Shown here: piece after piece, positions 63,474 to 64,000 of the stretch
Layout of the letters: every line of letters begins with the position of its first letter
Position numbering within the stretch: the stretch's first letter is position 1
Assembly (NCBI RefSeq): GCF_009733865.1
Contig: NZ_WOFB01000011.1
Span: 1-64,000, forward strand
DNA: 64,000 bases
Reading direction: 5' to 3'
Origin: Oceanobacillus salinisoli
GTDB lineage: Bacteria; Bacillota; Bacilli; Bacillales; Amphibacillaceae
Translations under genes and position numbers: made by a program
The notes under the pieces: generated by a model
Databases searched by the model: none
Seen by the model: only the letters and a program-made list of their open reading frames with translations
What the model was told of the DNA's origin: nothing

Positions 63474-64000
63474 TTATTTTGATTCCTTTATCTTTTCTTT
63501 GATTAATTCTTTAGTATTTCTAACGATCCATATATTTGTTCTTTCATTATATGTCATTATATAATTGGGCAATCCTTTAGCAGTTAACTTATCCCTTTCC
63601 TTTGGTTGCTGTTGTGTACTCTTCAGGTAAAGGAGAATTTTATCTAGGGCTTCCGATAATCCTTCATCTGAGTATATTCCATTAAATCTGAAATTGTAAA
63701 GATTGTTATTTATCTTAATTTCAATTCCAAACGTTACTTCCTTATCCTGAGCACCATTTTTTGTTACTTTGTAATACTTTTTACCTCGAACTTTTTAAAA
63801 GGAATGCAAGATAACAAATTTTATACTATCCCATGTGGAATTAACGATAACTCCTGATACTAAAACCCAAAGCTAAAGAAGAATTGATAATGAATGAATA
63901 TACATTAACAAAGTCGTCAATCGAGGCCATAATGGTTCCATTTCTATCTTCTGACTGAAAATCAATTCCTATTTCATTTAACTTTGATTTTATTATAGAT
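63474..64000 (-). pseudogene. Decayed membrane-associated gene running off the window
   Basis: The minus strand entering from the right edge reads SKLNEIGIDFQSEDRNGTIM, then ASIDDFVNVYSFIINSSLAL; a frameshift near 63875 continues with VSGVIVNSTWDSIKFVIL. A TAA at 63795-63797 interrupts it, and the same frame resumes with GKKYYKVTKNGAQDKEVTFG, ending LIKEKIKESK at 63474. One hydrophobic stretch lies in the middle. At least one frameshift and one nonsense codon show it is inactive. I do not recognise the family. Confidence 0.55.

Noticed and set aside
54436-64000. Complete prophage
   Set aside because: No integrase, packaging, structural or lysis gene is present; only a replication module remains.

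Overview
The window looks like a chromosomal segment of a low-GC, endospore-forming Firmicute of the Bacillaceae, most like the moderately halophilic Oceanobacillus/Virgibacillus group. The grounds are strong AGGAGG-type ribosome binding sites, frequent GTG/TTG starts, spore-associated DUF1657/YetF proteins, a bacillithiol-transferase homologue (BstA), a TnrA/GlnR box and a Firmicute-style ABC sugar operon without its own ATPase. The genus is inference; no rRNA or tRNA gene is present to settle it.

Layout. 0-2.9 kb: a degenerate 52-bp tandem repeat, then serC-serA (serine synthesis) transcribed leftward behind a ZTP-type (pfl) riboswitch. 3-7.2 kb: a KefB/NapA-type antiporter, a decayed ASCH-domain gene, and a small group linked to spore envelopes (YetF with a DUF1657-like tail, a divergent DUF4363-like lipoprotein, a DUF1657 protein). 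7.3-10.5 kb: a DnaQ-like exonuclease coupled to a DUF294 nucleotidyltransferase, then amt with a TnrA box. 10.7-16 kb: a membrane transporter between inverted repeats, then a LysR regulator divergent from a GntP permease and a 3-hydroxybutyrate dehydrogenase (ketone-body use). 16.1-22.6 kb: a solitary structured-RNA candidate and a catabolic cluster (HpaB-type monooxygenase, flavin reductase, extradiol dioxygenase, CocE hydrolase) divergent from a LysR activator. 23-28 kb: CstA transporter, DUF2975 plus a small HTH protein, and a secreted LamG/metallophosphoesterase.

28.8-42.3 kb is the most interesting metabolic region. It holds a YesL protein, a formylglycine-generating enzyme, a Cys-type sulfatase, a glycerophosphodiester phosphodiesterase, a three-part sugar ABC importer, a GH125 and a GH38 alpha-mannosidase, and a MATE transporter, all on the minus strand. 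None of the hydrolases has a signal peptide, so the likely logic is import of a sulfated, possibly phosphodiester-bearing, mannose oligosaccharide and its breakdown in the cytoplasm. 42.8-49.6 kb carries two more ABC importers (polar amino acid; sulfonate/nitrate type), a TIM-barrel protein and an amidase remnant. 50-54.1 kb has a short zinc alcohol dehydrogenase, a truncated HxlR regulator, an EamA transporter, BstA and an esterase.

54.4-64 kb is a decayed accessory island. It has a broken ATP-binding regulator cut at a palindromic repeat, a solitary SPP1-like replication module (HTH, DnaD-like, G39P-like, DnaB), a HerA plus DUF4297-like nuclease pair that matches a known anti-phage system and sits behind a leader hairpin, and several small or broken genes.

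At least three families of short palindromic repeats (for example the roughly 70-bp element with GGGACAGG and CCTGTCCC ends) recur between 22 and 56 kb and repeatedly sit at the ends of truncated or altered genes.
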